This document shows, one piece after another, positions 12,636 through 24,968 of a DNA stretch of 64,000 bases; position 1 is the stretch's first letter; each line of letters opens with the position of its first letter. The DNA is from Linnemannia schmuckeri (lineage: Eukaryota > Mortierellomycota > Mortierellomycetes > Mortierellales > Mortierellaceae), in contig JANATG010000001.1 of the NCBI GenBank assembly GCA_029449235.1, positions 3,782,001 to 3,846,000 on the forward strand, given 5' to 3'. The notes beneath the pieces were generated by a model, which worked only from the letters and a program-made list of their open reading frames with translations, was not told the DNA's origin and made no database searches. The position numbers and the translations under genes are program-made.

Positions 12636-13301
12636 CATGTACAGATTCATCCTCTCCGCTTCACCATGCCCCTTTCTCTCCGGTTTTAGACAAACAAACA
12701 AAGTTTTTGTAATGAGATGGATCGATGGCAATAGGTCAGCGAACGGGTTTGATCGCCCCAGGGGCAACGAAAGGGCAGCGTTGTTGAACGAGTTGTCAAT
12801 TTTGCACACTGCCCCGTTGTTTTTTCATAGTAATCGTGTACACTTCGCTACCGTGGTTCATATTGGCACCAATACAAACCAATGGTTGTTGGCCGTGCGT
12901 TTTTCTTTACAACGATCGTCTTTTGTTCCTTAACCTTCTTTTGTTCGTAAATCTTCTTTGAGTAAAAAGGGTACCATTGTGCGTGAAAAGTACTGAGTAG
13001 CATGGACTCATTTTTTTTTCATTTGCAGTGGCATCCATGCCCCCCTTTTCCGTTCTGCCTGCTTCTCTTTCATTCCCTCTCTCTCTTCTTCCTCCTTCAA
13101 CCTTTCTCCTTCCATTTCATCATTAGGAGCAGAAAGAGGGGGGGAAAATGTAAAAAAGCACCCAATTTGACCCGTTTTATAACCATAAATTAAAAAAAAA
13201 CCCCCATATCCATCATGTTAAAAAGCACGTGTCCTAAGAAATATCACAGAGCGCCGGTCTTGATTTTGATTCCTCAGCTCAACAGTGTGCCTGCTTTCCC
13301 T

Positions 13302-13324
13302 TCTCTCTCTCTCTCTCTCTCTCT
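13302..13324. repeat. CT dinucleotide microsatellite
   Basis: About eleven consecutive TC/CT units in the non-coding region downstream of the kelch gene. Confidence 0.9.
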
Positions 13325-16166
13325 GGCCAAAAGCTCGTTTTTGTTCATGAGCTTTGCGACCCAGACATGCTAACATGAGAAAGAAAACAAGCTGACTGCC
13401 AAGTGAAGGGCGGAGGGCATGTTTGGGTTTCGGTAGTATTCACTCTCAACACTTGCATCCGCTCCCACATATCCAAACTCCATCCATTGCTTGTATCTTT
13501 ATTGATGTTGTTTGTCGACTCTTTGGGTCTGCTGCCTCGCTTGGTATCTTCGCACTTCTCCCCTAGACCTACCAACTCTCTTGATACATGGTATGAAAAA
13601 AAGGAAAGCCACAACCACAAAGAAAAAAATAAAAAAATCTATTCTCCTTTCCTTTCTTACCATCCTAAGCCTATTATTGCTGCTGTATCCTGTCCCCTAC
13701 ATTTCAGACAAATTCGTCATGGTATCGAAACACTACAACAAACAAATGAATCGAGCATGCGGAAAAATAGATACCAAGGCGCTGGAAAATTTTCAGGAGT
13801 TTTATTCCCTTTTGTTCTTGGATGAATTGGTCTCTGGTCCTTGGCCAAATCTCCTCTTTCCCTCGCCCCCTTCTCCACCCCTCTTCTCCACCCCCCTTCT
13901 CCACCCCCTTCTCCGCTCCTCATCACATCCCTTCCATACCTCCATATACACACTACCCCCCTCCCTACCTCCTTACTTTTTTTTGTATTCCACCGTCATC
14001 TATGTTCTGTGTGTGTGTGTTTACTTCAATCGGAATTGTGCTTAATGGGGTGTGGAGTGCGCAAGGTTAAGTGATTTGAGGGGTCATTATTGATATGGTT
14101 GTATTTGTATAAAGCATATACCACTTGGAATTTACGTGCATCTGCGCATGTGTGTGTATCTGGGAGAAAGTCCAAGGGGAATTTTTTTTTTTTTTGACCA
14201 CGATATATTTCTCTACAAAACAGAGCACAAACTATTTAGAAGTGGAGGGGCAACGACTAAACTCATCGGTGCGCCATTCAGTAGTCACAGTCCGGTCCCT
14301 TGACTCTGGCTCTGCGCAACTATCGACGTCGCTCATCACGACTACGACGGAAGAAAATACACGGCTATCTGTCTTGTTGCATGTCCTTCACTAAACGGAC
14401 CCTCTGCTCATCCTAACCTCATCCTCACTTCCTTCACCTTGGGCAACAAGGAGATAGGCCTTGTACCTTCTCCCGTGTATAACGTGTTTTTTAAGTGGAC
14501 ACACCACTCAGTCCAAAGGGATGGCTGGGAGGACTACAGGGTCATATTCTCAACCCTTTCCCTTCCTCCTTTACTCCAAAAATAAGGAAAAAGAACAAAA
14601 AAGCAAAAATGGAGAGGAATGATTTGCAAGCTTCAATGGGCAAATCTCCAAAGGATCGGCGCTGAAATGAATTTGGCGCGTCCTTTTTTCTTCTGTTTTC
14701 TCCTCTTCTTCACTTTTGTTCACTTCCTCTTGTCCGCTTCTTTTCTCATTTTGAGTCCCATCTTTATTTTTATCGTGTGTGTTCCTCCCTCCTCTCCATC
14801 CAAGTGGTTACCTTGTTCTTAATGTTAGTACGCATTCATCCTCCCATTTGTCAGCTCTGCTATCCTTCCCCGCCCTCTCCCCTCTACACTTTACTCCAGT
14901 GCTTCTCCCCTCCGCTTCTTTTCGATCAGCAATTCACATTGCTTTGTCGATCAATCGTTCATCGTTCGAGGAAAGGATACGCATGAGTTAACTCGACAAC
15001 CACAGCAAGAGTGAATTTCAGCCGGCACAACCTGAATCCAGTACAGCTACAGGAAGTCCTGAAGGGTGGCAAAAAGTAGAAGGAACGTACAAGGAGGCAC
15101 ACCGATATACTTATTCGCGGAGAATAGGAATGTGATTTGTGCGCATATAGTCATACCCAGTACTTGTGCTGTGCATAGGTAGGCATGTGGAGTGCGCATG
15201 ATGCGTTAAAACATGGGCCAGTGATCGCTCTTCCATCTTGACATCATTTGGTTGGAATAACGCTTTCTGTTTACATCCGGACTATCATTTTACGATGATT
15301 TAAGGATGTATTCCTTCTCTCGCTTTTTCTCGCTTCAAACTTCCACAAGCGCTTTTGTTGACAGCATAGCGATAACATGGGCCTGATGAAAAGGTACAAG
15401 GGTGCTGTACTTTGTGAAGTCGAGTACGAAGGCAAGGATACATGTGTATCTCCACATTGTTCGTGATAAATTTCAATGTTGATCTCAAATGCTGTGTGTG
15501 GTGGTACGCATTTTGCTCCATCTATACACGCCTTACCCTCCTTGCCCTTCTTCCCTTCGTTTCCCCCTTTACTCAATCCTGTTTTCCTCTGTCCGCCTTC
15601 TCTATATTCCTTTTTTCCCTTTTCTGACTTTCTAATCTCCCTTCACCCCTTATGGACAGACAGTGACACTTCAATTGACTCTCATTGATGGCACCTTTTC
15701 CTCTTCCTCCCGACGCCAATCTGATCCTGACCAATTTTTTTTTCTTTTCTCTTTTTCCCTTTCACACTCTCTCCTAATTCTTGATAATTCTCATCAATAG
15801 ATTACTGTAAGCGCATGCAGCGCACCTTGGTCAATCGTCACCGAAGACAGGGCGTTTTTCAAAGCTTCTATTTTATTTCTTAAACAAGCTATTTAGTTCA
15901 TTCCATTACACACGGCAAGCGAACACACGATTGCATTGTCGCTTTTAGTCTTTTTTCTTCTCTTCCTGCCTACCATCCTGTTTCTTTACTCAAAAAAGTG
16001 AAATCGAGGCAAAACCCTTTCTTACCATCGTTGTTTTCGTCCTTGGAACAAACAAAACCTGTATTACATCCCATTCTTTTGTTTCCTTTCCTTCTCTACA
16101 TCTTCTTTCCAGGTTACTCTTAACTTAATCGCTTCAACCATCGTATCACGCTTCATAATTTTTCCC

Positions 16167-16904
16167 ATGTCAAACCACAAACAGCAACATCAACCAACTC
16201 AAGACCATTTACCGGTTCAGTATCGAGCGTTTCCCCTCCGTCATCAACCTCAGCAGCAGCAGTATCAGCACCAGCAGCCTTTTCTTCATCGAAAGCACAG
16301 ATCATTCTCGGGAACAACAACTACAACTACTGTAACAACACACTCCACCATGTCAGAGTCCAGAAGCGAACTTCTTAGCAGGAAGAGACCCTCTGAGGAA
16401 CCTCACGAGTTGTATTACTCTTCCTCTATTTTCTTGGAACCTTCCTTTCCTTCTCCTCCTCGTGCAACTTCTTTTTACCCGAGAATCAGCTCTTCTTCCT
16501 CTGCCACATCCCTGTCATCTATTTCGACAACCGACGCGTTACCACCAGCACCACCGCCGCTTAACATACTTGAGGGCAACAATAACTATCCCCGAGATCC
16601 GATATTTTCATCCTTTCACAAGTTCAGAATTGGCCTTAATAGCAATGGTGTAGGAAGAAAGAGGAGCAGCAACAGTAACATTGAGGGTGATGGAGAAGGA
16701 GGCGGAGTGAGCAGTGTTGGAACGAACGAGCGTGTGCTGGGCTCCAAGAGGAGCAGGAGTCTTTGTAGTGCCGCGGATGTTGCACTTTTACTCGAAGTCC
16801 ATTCGGTGGCCAATCAGGGACGACTCGGCGTCTCATCTTTCTCATCAACAGGTAAAGAAACACAGGGCCTTAGTTGCGTCATTTGTGAACAAGTGAGAGA
16901 TTGA
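16167..16904 (+). CDS. Hypothetical Ser/Gln-rich protein
   Basis: Open frame of 245 residues starting at a real ATG, function not recognised. It has a Gln/His-rich N-terminus, Thr and Ser runs, a Pro-rich patch (PPAPPP) near residue 130, and basic patches GRKRSSNSN and GSKRSRSL that could be nuclear localisation signals. The segment after GSKRSRSL (CSAADVALLLEVHSV) is less repetitive and looks more like a folded or conserved patch. A possible splice donor, ACAG followed by GTAAAG, lies near 16851, so the last 17 or so residues may instead be intron and further exons could follow. No downstream exon could be identified. Codon content is less biased than in neighbouring genes, and the composition resembles fungal regulatory proteins. 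It could also be a chance ORF. Confidence 0.42.
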   Translation: MSNHKQQHQPTQDHLPVQYRAFPLRHQPQQQQYQHQQPFLHRKHRSFSGTTTTTTVTTHSTMSESRSELLSRKRPSEEPHELYYSSSIFLEPSFPSPPRATSFYPRISSSSSATSLSSISTTDALPPAPPPLNILEGNNNYPRDPIFSSFHKFRIGLNSNGVGRKRSSNSNIEGDGEGGGVSSVGTNERVLGSKRSRSLCSAADVALLLEVHSVANQGRLGVSSFSSTGKETQGLSCVICEQVRD

Positions 16905-18228
16905 AGAGCGGTATAAATATTTAGAGATGAAGCATATGCATGGTAGGCAGACAGGAACAGGGGTACAGATAAGGAAGATGTTATTTCAGGTGTTGTGTTT
17001 TATTTTCTTGTGACGAGGCACGGTACTTTTCAGCGTTAGAGTGTTAAGACTGACTTGACGGCAATCAACAGCAATAACAAGAACAAAAAAAATAACTATG
17101 ATGGGCTCACTTGTGGACAATCCAAGGACTACATTGGATCGATGCATCACAAAAAAAAAAGATGAACATTGAAGTATACTTTGAGATGAGGCCGATGGGC
17201 GTATTTGTTCTTGTGTGTGTTGGCATGAGGGGTGAGTAGAACGATTTGAGGACCTTTTGGGCCATTTTTTGCGCTCGATAAATGCAATTGGCGCATACGA
17301 AAGAGTAGAAGAAACAGGTGCAATGGGGCTCTTGCTTGAAAGAATGGGTCTTTTTCAGATGGGTAGGCGTATTTGCACTGTTAAAGATTTTACTGGTATT
17401 TAGGATGATCAGGAGACGTTTTTGACTAAAAAAAGTGTGGAGCATGAGTAAGCGAGGGGAATGGGAAGGCAAGGAAGGAGGGAAATCAGAAAGTGGCAAG
17501 TCAGAGGCGAACGAAAAGGAATGCTAGCGCGAGTGAGGGATGGAAGGATGTAGAAAGAGTAGGAGGGAGCGGCGAAGACAGGATTGATTTGTTTGTTGTT
17601 TTTTTTTTCTGAGTTGACAGAGAAACGGTCGGACCAATTGTCTCGTCTGTCCATCCTGCTGACATGTAAGGTTTTCCTTTTTGCTTTGTGAAATAAGGGA
17701 GTGAGTAAGCATGTCCACATACCACATACTTTTCGTGTTTGTGTCTATATCATTTTTGACAGAAAAGGGAGGGAGGGAAACAGGAAAGTAAAAATGGCCT
17801 GGATGGACAAAAATGAAAGAGGGAGATTTTCATACAAAGTGGTAGGTCATGGGTGGTGTAAATGAAAGGGGGAGATTTACTTTTCTGTGGTTGGAGGAAA
17901 AGGGCCTTTCTGTCAATTGGGTAGTGGCGGGTGTTGTTGATGTTGTTGTTGTTGTGAGCAGAGCCAAGACGAGAGGGAAGGGAAGGGGATGACGAGAAAC
18001 GACTTCAATTCGTGAGGACGATAACCCAAAAAGACAACAGAAAGAGCACGAGCGGTCGAGTACAGAGCAAAGTACAGACTGCAAAGTAAAAAGTTCCGCG
18101 GACATTCCTTCGCTACAACGCGACGGTGTGATTGGACAGACAAAAAAACAAGAGGAAAATCGATTCCTGTCCTTCTCTCCCTTTCGATTTTCGCTATTGA
18201 GTGAAGAGGCGCGCTTTGATTCCCTTCT

Positions 18229-18269
<41 letters not shown>

Positions 18270-21200
18270 CAGCTGGTCTACTTTGAGTGTGTATGGTCAA
18301 CGGGGAGCAGGTTGGATTTTTTAAGCTCGCTGACTCGCTCCATAACAGTCTCAGAGTTTTAGGATGAGCTATCTGAGTTGCGCATCTGCACTTTGCTTAC
18401 GAATATGTTCCTTCCCCCTCTCTGTTTCTCTTTTCCTTCTTTCTACAATTCGCCCATCTTACTTCATTTTCTCTCCATTGCATTTTCGCCCTTTGCTTTT
18501 TTCATTCTTCTGCGTTATATGTTTTGTTTTTTACTTATCCTTTTGGCCACAAGGTACATGTAAGAAAGGTAAACAAAACAAAGCAACCCAGAAACAAACA
18601 CGATTTTTGATGCTTAATTATCGGAGAAAAAACAGCGAGATCTTGATGCATGTTAATGGAGGCAGGGGGTGGGGGGCTACAAAGGACAATCTTAACAAAA
18701 AAAATTACAACTACAAAAGTATCCAAGTTTTTTAGTTTTTGGCTCGGTAAGTCAAATACAATCAAACACTACAGCCCTTTGGCCCTTCACTGCCATGCCC
18801 TGTTCAACTCTCATTCCCTTTCCTTTGACAATGTGTCTCGCTTCGGATTTTGCGTTGTTTTGATGCTGGCTGTTGGTTGTATTCAAGAGCTCCGTTCTGG
18901 ATTCGAGCGACGGATGTCGTACAAATATTGTGCGTTCACCAACCCCAACAGCCCAACTTGTTCTCATTGTTTTTGTATCTTTACATGATGTTCCTCCTCT
19001 GTCTGGACCTTCATGGGTCATATGGTTTGAACAAGAGTAGCTTCCATTCATGATAATGAACAATGGATGAAAGAGAGAAAGCAGCATGTTTGCATCCTTC
19101 ATGTATTATGCCGTTTAAATGGGTGAGCAACTTGAAAAGAGAAAGAAGGGAAACAAAGACACGCAGAAAAAAATAATGGAATATATTTGGTGGGGTATGT
19201 TATTGTAGCACCAATTCATGCACATCTCCAAACGACTTTTTTTGTTATTTTCTTCCTGTGTTGCCGATGGCTCTCAATTGCCACTCGGTCGCCGAAATCC
19301 CCCCTTTTTTTTCGAGCATGACAGGTTCAACTCATTATTTTTTTGCCACTGTTTTTTCATCTTCGTTCTCCGCCATTTCATTCGTTCATCCGTTGGTTGA
19401 TGGATTGTTTGAACCAGTCATATTTCCAACAGCAACAACGACAACGATGATGTTCACGTTGATGAAACTCTGAAGCGCCATGAACCCGACTCAACCCCTT
19501 TTCTTCACTCATCGTCAACAAGAGTCATTCCCATCGCTCTTGTTTGTTACTTTGTAAATGTTGCCTTTGTGACATCCTCTTTTGACTCTGCTTATTTCCT
19601 CTCCCCTGTTGACTACACCTCGAAGTCCTGCCTCTCTTTCTATCCCCTTGTCCGTGGTGTATTGAAGAAAGAGTTGCATTTTTGTTACAACGCGCACGCG
19701 CATGCGTGATTGCACAAGCCGCGTTTTTTTTGTGTAAATTTTTGTATCGGATTAGAAGGAAAAAAGGGAGGGAAAGAGGGGATGTCATTGTAAGCCGCTT
19801 CTGCTGTTCAAACCAAGCGATAAAGGTACGTATGTGCTATGCTTTAACTCTTTTTACAAGCGTTACTACTTTTTTTCTCTTCCTCTTTCTGCAAAATGAA
19901 ATAAGAGACATAGAGATAAGAGATGGAACTGTTTTCTTTTGATCCCTTTGTTCCATCCACCTTTCCTCCTTCCTCTCTATCTCCTCCCCTACCTCCCCCC
20001 CTCCCGCATGGGCTATTCTTTACATTAGGCGCCCTGTTATTTCTTTTGATTCTGTTAATGAATGGAGGGGAAAGAAGGGATTCTGTAATTGAAGAGGAAG
20101 GAGGACTAAAAAGGACGAGGGAGTGTGAGGGTGAGGCAATGTAGGTTGAGAGCCAAGAAGAAGAAAAACACAGTAACGACGAAGGGGCAAAAATGGGCAT
20201 CCAACGCTTTTTTTTTTTTTTTTTTTCATAACTCACAATTTAGACACAAGGTGTTAAGCACAAACGACAGAAAAAAAAAACAACAAACAAAAAACAGAAA
20301 AAGAGACCTGCATGCGGGAGGAAGAAGGAACGGAAAAGAGAGCGTTAGGGAGTTTTGAGAGCTAGGGAGACGAAAGAGTAAGAGAACGAATAAGAAAAAG
20401 AAAAGAGGAGGCGCCAAAGGTTAAAGGACGAGGGGAGAAAGTAGAGTGGGGGTCTGTCTGTCCATAGGATGTGTTTATATACGGGGTACATGTATGTGAA
20501 TGTGAGTGTGCATTTGTAAGGCAATTATCGCCAATGCTGCAATTGCTGTGCCGGCAAACCCTTTTTCGCCCTTTTTTTTTTTTTTTTTTTTTTTTTTCCT
20601 GCTATTCAATCAGTTCAGTCAGTTGCAAATCTTTTTTATTGTCGTTGCTATTCCGTTACAGGCTCTTCGCCTTCACTTTTTCACTCTTTCTCACTTTTCT
20701 TTTCTCCTTTCCCTTCCCTTCTCTTCTCTTTTTCACTTTCCATTCCTCCATCTTCTTTCCTTCCTCCTTTCTTTACCATTCCTCGCTTTCTTTCTCTCTC
20801 TTACTTCTGCCATTTATACGCCTCTCCTCGCCCCGCCTTTACTTTTTTCTTACCTCGGCCGGCTCCTTTTTCTTCTCTTCTTGTCTTTGCCTTTATCTTT
20901 GTCGTTTTTGTTCTCCTTATCCTTCCTTCCCTCTCTCTCTGTCTCCTTGTTATTCTCCTTTTTACGCTCTCCCTCTCGTTATTATAGCTTCTCTTGGATT
21001 CCGTTATTCAATCCACCATACACTGATTATATCTCCTTCCTCTCCAGTGTATCCATTCACATCCCTTCCATTCTCGACATTCACTCGTTCGCGCACATCC
21101 ATACACATTCACTCACTCATCTCTTACCTTTCACGTCTCGCTCTGTCCATTTACATCCATCCCTCAACTCCTTCACAATCTCATCGATTTCAGGATTGCT

Positions 21201-24200
21201 GCTCCTGTTGCTGTCGTTGTTTTTGACACATCACATTATTATTTTCGCAGAGTACGTAAATGTCGTGATGTTTGTAACAATCGCCGTCCCTGCTCGTTTT
21301 TTTCACTCGTGTTTTTTGTCGTCTTCATGTCCGTTCGCATGGTCCATCCTGGTATTTCAATTGTTTTAATGTCCTTTCACTATTTTATATACTGTGAACT
21401 TGTACTTAGCCTTCTTCACTCCCCTCTTTCTCCCTTTTCTCTTTACTCTGCTCTGTCTACCTCTCTCTCCTTCCCTTTTTTTCTTTTTCATTCAATGCGT
21501 CACAATTGCTATTGTAAACTACTTCTCCTTATCCAGTCTCTTTCTCTCTATTCCTCTCCTCTCTCTCTCTTTGATATACTTTCATTCACTCCTACTCCTT
21601 CTCTCCTTGACGTTCCCGTACACGTAATAGAATAATCTCTCCGATACACACGCTCTCTTCCTCTGTTTCCCTCTTACTTTCGCCTTTCTTTGCTTTTTCT
21701 CTCTTCTCAACTCCTTGTCGTTCTTTGTTCTCCTTCCACGGCTTTAGGGATCAAACAGATCCGTTGTCTCCACTCCCACCGCCAACATCCAACATCGCCC
21801 TGACGCCTTTACTTTCAATCCCCCCCCCTCTCTCTCTGTCACTCTCCTCGTGCTTCCCTCCCTTGCTTTTTAACCCTTCCATTCTCTCTCTCTACCTTAC
21901 GTTTATTTTTGTTGGCCCTGACCTTTGTCATCAATACATCCTTGTGTATCCTTCATTGTTTACCCAAGCAAAAGCATCATCTCACTCCCCCCGCCTTTTT
22001 TTACTCTCTCATTTTGTGTTCCTTTCTTTTGTTTTTTCACCTTCGACCGTTACAACCTCTCCACTCCCTTCATCCATCACTCGCTTACGCATTCCGCTCA
22101 CTCTTACACACAGCACAATTATCTTGCATTCTTCCTTCGCCCAACGACGCCATCACTCACACATTTATGACCAACTTCTTCAACGCCTAATACCGCCTAC
22201 AGGGACCAGTACATCAAGCACATACTCAATGCGCCTACCTGGAATACAGAAAGTAAATATACATACATGCCCTTTTTATTGTTTTCAAGCCCTCATGCTC
22301 GTTTTCGCCATTGCACGCCTTTCCTCCCTCCCGTTATTTTTAAATGAACCAGGCACGCGTCCTTGCTTTTTCGGTTCCATCGCTGACAAAAACATTCAAC
22401 GCATGTCGCAACGTCCTTCTCTTTGTCTCTCTGTCCTTCTCGCTTGACTCAACTCGCCTCGACCCGACTCGACGCCTTTTTTATTTTACTGTTTTTTTGT
22501 CCTTCCCCTTGAAGCTGATCCTTTAGCTCCATTACAGTGTCTGTTTGTTTTATGAATATGAGCAAAAAGAGGAGAAAAGAAAGAAAGAAAAAAGGACCGT
22601 GTGTGAGAGAGATACGAATGGTTGTCAGGAGTCGCAGGGAGTTACAGTCAATGTGATGTTGCTCACATAAACAAATGAAAAGTTTTGTCCACACTACGCA
22701 GCTTACTCTCCTCCACATACACGTACACACACGCACATTAGTGCTCAGTTCATTCTCAATTTTTTTTTCTTTTTGTGCTTGGTTTTGCTTCTTTCATTTC
22801 ATCTCTTGCGCATTTATTTCTTTCTCTCCCCTTCTTTGGTTTCTCTTCTCAACTCATTTTTCACCTCTTCTTCTCGCTCACAAATTCTCGCTTCTTTTTC
22901 TTCTCCCATCTTTGACCCATCTTACATGTCTTCGTTCCGGCAGTAAAACGTGTAAACCATCGCATCTCTATGACGACTCCACTCTGCAAAAACAACGCCA
23001 ACACGCACAAACCTTTTCATGCCCCTTCCTTCAGCCCCTATTTAAACGTGCTCTTCATTTTACTCTTCCCAGTTTACTTTTCCGTTGCATAATTCGCTAT
23101 TTTATGGTTTGCGCATTTTTCACGACCCACCTCGACACCAATACACCGTGAGTCGAGCCTTTTCTTTCTTTCTTTCTTTACCTTTCTTTTCTTCACATCA
23201 ACCATCTCAGTATCGCGAGGTATGCCAACTCGATTGTCGCGTTTCTTTCCTTGCCTCGGCTATAATGTGCGCGTTGTTGTATTTAATTGGGTCATTATGT
23301 GAGGATATAAGTGGGGGGGTTTTTTTCTCAATGCAGGATGGATGGGATCTGCGAACGCGAAAAAAAAGTTGAAAACATTCTCTTTCCGCCCCTTTTTAGT
23401 GAACTTGTTTTTTCGTTGTGGTTTTTCTTTCTCTCCTCATTCGCTTATTTTATTCCAAGAAATGGGTTTGCAGGTCGTAAGGGAGCATAGCGCTTTTTTT
23501 TCTCTCTCTCTCTTTCCCTTTCCTCTGTCAGCACTTTATTCTGTCTGTCTGTCGGCCTGTCTTTCTGCGTATCCGTCTGTTCTCTGTCTCTCTCCTTTAG
23601 GTTCTGTTGTGTAGCTGACTGTTTTCTGGAATGTCAGCAGTGCAAGGGCACACCCACGCACACAAAACGAAAACATAAGGAAAAACAACAGGAGAACAGA
23701 AGTAAGGGGGTGTAAAGAGAAAGGACAAATGAGAACAACGACATACAAAAGAAAAAAGAAAGGGGGAAGTTAGGAAGGGGGAGTGAGAAAGTTGAGAGAG
23801 AAGAATATAGGAGAGAGTTGGTCAGCGAAAGAGTGTGTAAAAAATAAAAGGTCAGGTAGCGTGAGGCCGCGCGATAAACTTTTTTGCCATTGGAACTTAC
23901 TTTGAGTCACGACGCTGACAAAAAAAAGGGAGACTTTGATAGGCTTATTGCGATGTAGGGTGCCATGGCTTGGGAATCCGATCCGAGTGTTTATGTTTGT
24001 GCGCTTTCTCTTTTATTTCTTTTATTGTTTACGCTGGAACCAAGACAAGGAGGAGAGGGGAAAAACGCATTGAAGACTTCGAAAGGGAATGAGGTAGTGA
24101 AAGAAGTGGGAGGATAATTCAGCAGAACAAACAAACAAAAACAGACAGGCAGGCAGACAGACGGCAATTACGACAATAATGACATGCATTGCATGCATAC

Positions 24201-24968
24201 TGCGTTGCGAAATGGAGAGTGGAGAAAGGGTGAGAGAGGGTGAGAGAAAAGAGTCAGGGGGAGGAGATAATTTGAAAGAACGACAGAGCAAAGCAGATCT
24301 GTATGTCAGTTGGTCGAAATGCCAAATGGTCTAATGGGTCGGGGATCGAATCTGCAGCTCATTGGCAAGAACGCATGGACCATGGCCCCCACTCTCTCCC
24401 CTTTCTCGCTCGCACTCTATCTTTGGTCTCTTGTATTCATATCCATCCACTCCCATGTCTCAACTATACCCGCTGTTTCCATAGCCATTTTGAACAGAGA
24501 TGCGACCTCTTGACCATTCTTTCTTCTAAATTATCTGGTCACACTCCTTGTGGCTTCTTTGTTCGTGCACAGCAAAAAATTGTGTATATAACCATCCGAT
24601 TCTAACCCCCACACTTCATCTCTTTCCATCTTTACTCTGTCTGATCCTACTTCCACTCCACTCCATCCTTTAGGCCTTTGGACTCTTATTTTAACTGATA
24701 TTCCTTCTGCAACACCGACAAACGCCATCTCTTCCTTTCCCTAGATCATACAAGTCCAACCGCTCCACGACGAACATCTGCTCTCCTCTCCACCTCATTC
24801 GTCAACCGCACAATTGCTCCTCAACAAAAGTCTCTCTCGCCTACACCTGTACCTCCTCCCTTGCTTCTCAACTCTTCTCCATATTTCTGTTTTGCATCAC
24901 CATTGACTCTCGGCTTCAACCCGACACCCACCGCCACCACGACGTTCCCATACTCTTCTCATCCGGGT
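16905..24968. other. 8-kb gene-poor, pyrimidine-skewed region
   Basis: No gene can be supported. From about 20560 to 23200 the plus strand is heavily CT-rich, with long runs of T, TC and CTTT repeats. This produces long but artefactual Ser/Leu/Phe ORFs. Around 17440-17560 and 23690-24290 the skew reverses to AG-rich. The CT-rich orientation matches what is seen in leaders of plus-strand genes elsewhere in the window, so part of this may be leader or promoter of the bZIP gene or a non-coding transcript. No tRNA, rRNA or transposon was recognised. Confidence 0.5.
18232..18267. repeat. Poly(T) tract, T36
   Basis: Uninterrupted run of 36 T in the gene-poor region upstream of the bZIP gene. Confidence 0.95.

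Larger units (their letters stand above)
12608..16166. other. Gene-poor intergenic region
   Basis: No supported gene. A candidate polyadenylation signal AATAAA at 12630-12635 lies 23 bases past the kelch stop. The rest is a patchwork of CT-rich tracts, including a CT dinucleotide run and imperfect repeats of CTCCACCCC at 13860-13920. ORFs here are Ser/Leu/Pro or Phe-rich shadows of these tracts. Confidence 0.55.

Noticed and set aside
17107..17499. Cys/His-containing minus-strand ORF that looked like a zinc finger
   Set aside because: Cys and His spacing fits no zinc-finger pattern and the rest is low-complexity Ser/Phe.
20471..21369. Two overlapping plus-strand ORFs of 251 and 287 residues
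   Set aside because: Both derive from CT-rich DNA and are almost only Ser, Leu, Phe and Pro. Two frames are open at once, a sign of composition rather than coding.
21725..22447. 240-residue plus-strand ORF
   Set aside because: Same pyrimidine-rich composition artefact; no motif, no splice context, no homology that I can recognise.
24301..24370. tRNA-like stretch with GATCGAATC
   Set aside because: It resembles a B box, but the T stem does not pair and no acceptor stem could be drawn.
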